This document shows positions 58,408 to 64,000 of a DNA stretch of 64,000 nt, piece after piece; within the stretch, counting starts at the first letter, position 1, and each line of letters opens with the position of its first letter. Source of the stretch: Allolobophora icterica (lineage: Eukaryota > Annelida > Clitellata > Crassiclitellata > Lumbricidae); contig OY744604.1 of the NCBI GenBank assembly GCA_963556255.1, forward strand, positions 77,804,236 through 77,868,235. The letters are read 5' to 3'. Below the pieces are notes generated by a model. That model saw nothing but the letters and a program-made list of their open reading frames with translations, did not search any database and was not told the origin of the DNA. Both the position numbers and the translations under genes were made by a program.

Positions 58408-58805
58408 TGCATTATTTCATTCAGAAATTTAATATAGCGCATCTTCAAGAAACCTACTCAGAAACGCTCCCAGCCCAGCCACGGCAATAGAGATTAGACT
58501 TGAGCAGCTTGTAAAAGCAGGTGTGTTACGCCTGTGGAGAAGGCGAATCGAATACCATTTCAAATGGATGGCCCAGCAACACAGAAAGCCGACGTTGCCT
58601 AATTGTGGTTCGAGCCCGAGGGACTAACAGTTCTCCCCCAGTAGAAGACCGAAGAGCACGTCGACCAACTGAATCAGAGACCAGGCGGCAGAGCTCACAC
58701 AGATAGGCCGGGGAACACCATAAGACACAGCGCCAAACCAGTACAGCAACTCTATAGCAGATACGCTGCGGGACAGGGAGCCAAATCAGCACATCACGCA
58801 TATAT
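58408..58805 (-). mobile_element. L2-type LINE RT C-terminus
   Basis: The minus strand encodes WLPVPQRICYRVAVLVWRC, SPAYLCELCRLVSDSVG, RALRSSTGGELLVPRARTT and RQRRLSVLLGHPFEMV, a largely continuous C-terminal RT segment. The tail (AATATAGCGCATC) lies to the left. Absent at the matching site in unit A (about 24400). Confidence 0.8.
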
Positions 58806-59440
58806 AATTATATATGCAACTCTTTGCGCAGATGATAGAAAATTCAGGTCACCCTTGGAAGACAGGCAATCATCATTAGCTTTCCCAATGTTCAGGTTGT
58901 TGAACTTCTCCGCGATTGAATTGACGCCACTCTTAAATTCGATGAGATAAGAGTTTTTGTATCGGCATCGACTATCAATCATGGATAAGTTCTACGACTT
59001 AAATAATGGGAAAGCTACTGAGGTTTGCCACCTTGGACTGGTAAGAAGTCATATCCTGAAATGTTCTCGAAACTTTTGTTCTGCGTGATAGGACTGAAGC
59101 TGCTAAGGGGTCATACATACAGGTATGCAGATTTCAACATGTGAAAGATTTTGCCTAAGGGTTGACACTGAGAGTGTGAAATCAACAAAGGCGGAAGGTA
59201 CGAAGCGCTGTAGGTTTGCCTATGCTAAGGTGTCCGAGTGAGTGCTGCATGGCATCTTTGCAGACATCGATTATATGCGTTTCCGAAATTGGATTAAAAC
59301 CGCAAACATCAACAAGAAATTTCCTAGCACATAAGCGGTTCTTCACTTTAGACCTGGCGATCAGATCCATAGAGGGCTCAATGTCAATCCGTGTTACAGG
59401 ACTCAGAAAAGAGCAGTGAATAGCATCATGCTAAAAATAA
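58794..59440 (-). pseudogene. Unrecognised minus-strand frames conserved between units
   Basis: Separate open pieces read IDIEPSMDLIARSKVKNRLC, KFLVDVCGFNPISETHIIDV and CKDAMQHSLGHLSIG (59400 to 59182), KVSRTFQDMTSYQSKV (about 59080), and SRCRYKNSYLIEFKSGVNSI (58978 to 58850). Similar but more damaged sequence is in unit A (40760 to 40580, and 39000 to 38765). No family is recognised; it could be a decayed gene or an old element. Confidence 0.35.
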
Positions 59441-60286
59441 AACAACATAGCACATTATATGGTAGGCCTATTTTATGATATAAGTTTAGATGTATTACGC
59501 GGCAACGATACAAAGAATTTGCACAGGCCAACATCCGTAAGCGCATGGAGAAACAAAAACTACAGCTTTAATTGATGAATTAGTTTTAAAGGCATAAATT
59601 AACCAATGCAAGCAGCCTTGCCTCTACTCCTATTATGAAAGTAAGAATGTTAAACTCCGATGTGCTTAAATACAGTCATGTCTGCTTACACATTAAAATA
59701 GCAGTTAACGGAGTTGATGGAGTACGTGGATAAGTACATAATGATCACGTGTTATGCATACGAAATGCACTAAATGAGTGACAGTGGCGCTACCTGCTGC
59801 AACTTACACGTCAATTATACTACTACACTGTAGACCAGCTGTAAGTTTATGGCATACATTATAGCAGAATAAATATGGGATACGGTAATGAAAGATGTGG
59901 TCAGCTCGATTACAGTTTGCACAGCTGTTATGAAACAGCAAATATTATCACTAAACAACACTTTCCTTTTCGGTACAATTAGAAAAATTTAAGTTTCTCG
60001 TGACAATAGTCAGGCTGAAAGGAAAATAAGTTTTCTAGCCAAACAATGCAACTAACGATCGGACAGAGTTGTCGGATACAAAATATGTTTACCTAAACTT
60101 TTCGGCCTTCTCTTATTTCCGCATGATACTTTCTGTTTAACCTGTATACGCTGAAATAAAAACAACTCCATAGGCCTACCTATTTCAGTGATCTGCTCAC
60201 ATGCAGCAAGCAGGTCCATAGAGCTGTCGTTTGGACAATCATATTAGCTGCTTAAAGTAAATTTTAATGGAAAGAAATCTCTAAAG

Positions 60287-60338
60287 ATGAGGTATAAAAT
60301 AGCTCTACTGATGGCGACGTTCACGACAGTGCTAATAG
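60287..60338 (+). CDS. IgSF-3, exon 1 (signal peptide)
   Basis: ATG followed by RYKIALLMATFTTVLI, donor ATAG|GTAAGA at 60338/60339, phase 1. Paralogue of 41648-41699; the substitutions are few and conservative, suggesting coding constraint. Exon 2 at 61903 joins in frame. Confidence 0.82.
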
Positions 60339-61439
60339 GTAAGACATAATTGTTCCTCGTACCTGCCGTCAAATTAAACCAGTGATTAAATTAGTCGTTA
60401 AAGTTACTGAAGTAATTATGAACCTTTCTATTCGATAAAAATTAAAGTAAGGTCTAGGAGCGATAGAGTTGGTAAGGTACATTTTTATTTGAACAGTCGG
60501 CATTTATGAAGGACTTTTGGTGGTCATTTATAAATCTTGCCATGCATTCATGTACATTTATACATGCATCTGTCTCACATTATGCAATCGTAGTCTCTAG
60601 TCTGTATTCTCACCTTTACGGCCTTCTACATCTCAGTTGCATTTATTGGAGTTGTTAGACTTACCGAAATATCAACATTCTGTGACTTGGTCCGACTTTA
60701 CAGTCACCATCTACTGATTCCTTGGGTGTGAGTTACAGGAAATAAATGCGGTTATCGAGTATTATCTGTTTTCTTGACATAAATTTAATTTCAGTTTATA
60801 TTATTATTTCCAGAGAAACAAAGACATAATTGTTTATCATGCTTCATAGTAAAAGAGAAGTCTCATTCTAGAAATTTATCAGTCGACTACTCTCTCAATT
60901 CTCACACGTCATTCGCCTTCTACTTCCCCTCTACTCCACCTCTATTGATTCTTCTACTCAGGAGTCTCACTTTAACTCAACATTCTTTGGTTTTCCGCCT
61001 ACAGAGACTCGGCCATCCTTTCAAGCTCTGCATTCCACCATAATCCAAGTCCTCGTTTTTTCTTTCCCATCATTTGGTTGAGTAACCTGTCAGGTCAGCG
61101 AGTATCTTCATCCACAGTTTTCTTATGCATTGAAATAGTTCGTCGACCACACTTCTATTCAAGTTTGTCTTTGCACATCAAGTCTAATTCACTAGGGAAT
61201 ATTTGCAACTATTTTAGAAGATCTGGCACTAAAGATGTGAATAAAATAATATATATTTGATCATGTATATCCACACATACCATTTAACTAAATTTTAATT
61301 TACATTTATCTTGTTCTCTTCTTTTTTCTTGATCGAAGCAATTGATTAGAATATTGATTGAAAGACTTTTATAATGACATTTATTGTGATAGTATTGAAC
61401 CTTAGGTGGCCCTACATAGCGGGATTTTTTTTATCCCTT

Positions 61440-61514
61440 CTGGGTCTCCTTTTGTTGCATAAGCTGATACTGCTATGTTATACTGCTTTGTTTTCAAACT
61501 GCTTCAATAAAGGA

Positions 61515-61583
<69 letters not shown>
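61440..61583 (+). mobile_element. LINE 3' end with (GATT)n tail
   Basis: TTCAATAAAGGATT followed by 17 GATT units; the unit A intron lacks this segment. It is upstream of IgSF-3 exon 2. Confidence 0.6.
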
Positions 61584-61584
<1 letters not shown>

Positions 61585-61902
61585 GTAAATACCTTACAAA
61601 TCCTTTTGGTTGTATTTTACTTGTGGCATAAATCCCTACTCCTTTGAGTAGAAGTTTTGATCTAGATGTCGGTGAAAATATCTACCGAGGCTTGCCCCTG
61701 ACTTCGTTTATTACTCTTTTGAATAAACATTTGCCAACATGCATATTTCCTCTAATGTATATATACATATACAAGCATACTGAGATTTATACATGCATGT
61801 ATATACATTATATACACGCACACATACATACATGTATGCATACATGCAGACATACATACATACATGCGTGTATTGATATATTGATGTATATACAAACAAT
61901 AG

Positions 61903-62208
61903 GATGTGAGGGTCGGCTTACGGTTCGCCCTGAAAACATAGCCGTAATATATGGAACGGAGGTTACAATGAAATGCAGCACAAATTCTTCACAAAAATTG
62001 ATGTGGAGAATGCAGCGGAACAGATCAGAAGCAGCGAAAACCATTTACACTGGAAACAAACTCGCTAAAGACGTGCCTCCGTTCTACACCATTTACCCCA
62101 ACAAGGAAGGAGATGTCGATCTGGTAATAGGAGCAAACGAAGTAACCGCCTCAACGTATATCTGCGAAGAATTGGAAGAAAGTTCAAGCGCAGAGCTGAT
62201 AGCTCTAG
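61903..62208 (+). CDS. IgSF-3, exon 2 (V-type Ig domain)
   Basis: 306 bases, phase 1 to 1, from ACAATAG|GATGTG to CTAG|GTAACG. The same layout as IgSF-2 exon 2: CEGRLTVRPENIAVIYGTEV, MKCSTNSS, KLMWRMQ, DVDLVIGANEVTASTYIC. Differences from IgSF-2 cluster in the second half (for example LAKDVPPFYTIYPN versus FATDLPPFYSIYSN, and EELEESSSAELI versus ETSEESASAELI). The donor is intact here. Paralogue of 45681-45986. Confidence 0.88.
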
Positions 62209-62506
62209 GTAACGCATTGCATTTTCAAAATTCATATTTTAATGCTTTTAATTTTACATATAATATATGTATATTATATGACAGCTCATTTCATATTATA
62301 GTAGCACATGTAGGAACGTCTAAGCCAAAATAAATGTTTCGGGTTCGCTTTTGATAATTTCTTTATACAACACGTCGTAAATCAGTTGTTTAAGTAAGGG
62401 CTGTGCAATATAGAAAAAGTAATATTACACTATTGTCATCGTAAGCTGTTTTAATAATAAACAAACATCTGCACCAGTTTTCCTTTTAAAGCAGGCTGAA
62501 ACCCGG

Positions 62507-63241
<735 letters not shown>

Positions 63242-63464
63242 CCGGGATAGATAATATCACTAAAAAGAGCAATTTTGATCGTAAAGTGGTTCTGTTACAA
63301 ACACCTTTTTTCAAGTTATGGTTTCACATAGGGCCTACACGCATTTGGTTAACCTTTACGTGAATTATAATTATTGCGTTAGCCGTGCGCAAGTATAATA
63401 CAATACAACTGTAATTTGATAATGCCCTTACAAAGTTCAGAAGTGCACAATGAAGCCGGGCCAC

Positions 63465-63785
63465 CATTAAGAGCCATAGGTTAACTGGAAAAGGTTAGTT
63501 TTCAGTTTAGAGCTCGAAAGACAGCCTCGTTTAGAGCTCGAAAGACAGCCTCGTTTAGAGAGTTTCGAAAATGAGGCGGTAGAGAGTTCCAGCAACTGTA
63601 AATGATCGCCGGCCGAAGACAAGACGTGTATCCGGAACAATGTACTTTCCAGCAGCTGCTGATCGAAGAAAGGAGTGGCCTTTAATGGAGTTGTAAGAAG
63701 TGACCATGGACGATAAGTAGGATGGCAGATAACCTGCACGTGCTCTGCACTCTAGCATATATGGGCCAATAAACTGCAACATGAT
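63465..63785 (-). mobile_element. CR1/L2-type LINE RT C-terminus fragment
   Basis: The minus strand gives GKYIVPDTRLVFGRRSFTVAGTL then frame-shifted SKLKTNLFQLTY. These correspond to the VPxTRxxxGxRxFSVAGPxLWN and FKxxLKTxLF blocks. A local 24-bp tandem duplication (CGTTTAGAGCTCGAAAGACAG) interrupts it at about 63510-63555. Confidence 0.7.
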
Positions 63786-63930
63786 CTATATTATTATGAA
63801 ACAAACCGTTCTGTGAAAATTACTATGATGCACTAAATGGAATTTTAGTAGGAGAAAATATGTTCTGAATTGTAAATATTCTTAGTCGCATTTGAGGATT
63901 GATTTCCTAAAACGCCCAACTCAGTTTCAG

Positions 63931-64000
63931 ATCCGGTTTGCATTGATTGGAACGAAAAGAACAAAGTGGAAGCTGCGGAGAAACTGCCTCTGCATTTAGT
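63931..64000 (+). CDS. IgSF-3, exon 3 (second Ig domain), cut by window end
   Basis: The acceptor CAGTTTCAG at 63930 is followed by a phase-1 frame, PVCIDWNEKNKVEAAEKLPL and HLV, matching the start of IgSF-2 exon 3 (47584). The remaining exons lie beyond the window. Confidence 0.8.

Overview
The window is eukaryotic, almost certainly metazoan. It has GT-AG introns, phase-1 immunoglobulin (Ig) exons, many decayed LINE, hAT and Ty3/gypsy copies, and very long microsatellites. A ZCCHC24-like protein, abundant CR1/L2-type LINEs and frequent AGGCCTA words suggest a marine invertebrate, perhaps a deuterostome. That placement is a guess and no species is claimed.

Layout. 0-8.8 kb: minisatellite, microsatellites and LINE debris. 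8.8-21.8 kb: exons of a first Ig-superfamily (IgSF) membrane protein (IgSF-1), whose introns hold a young, internally deleted Ty3/gypsy element (11445-15617) and hAT/MITE/LINE nests. 23.6-52 kb: duplication unit A, carrying a complete five-exon IgSF receptor gene (IgSF-2: signal peptide, V-type Ig, second Ig, transmembrane exon, tyrosine-motif tail). 54.3-57.5 kb: a hAT element nested in another hAT element. 57.65-64 kb: duplication unit B, with a paralogue (IgSF-3) cut by the window end.

The most striking structure is a three-level nest at 24.5-38.8 kb. A hAT-like element (8-bp target-site duplication ATCATTAG) contains a DNA transposon (23-bp terminal inverted repeats, 4-bp duplication CAGT) that carries a spliced gene resembling the DUF7869 family. 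That transposon contains a Ty3/gypsy element with two apparently identical 1,878-bp LTRs. Related uninterrupted sequences elsewhere in the window act as empty-site references for the two outer insertions. Between its integrase and 3' LTR the gypsy element carries an intact 247-codon frame closely resembling the animal zinc-finger protein ZCCHC24. This looks like capture of a host gene by a retroelement, and it is the best candidate for a previously undescribed system.

The IgSF genes look like a tandemly duplicated receptor cluster of the immune or self-recognition kind. IgSF-2 ends in a cytoplasmic exon with an ITIM-like SDYVEI motif and a YxxL motif. The same frame stays open past a single TGA and holds another YxxL at ITAM-like spacing. 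All exon joins are inferred from splice signals and phase, without transcripts.
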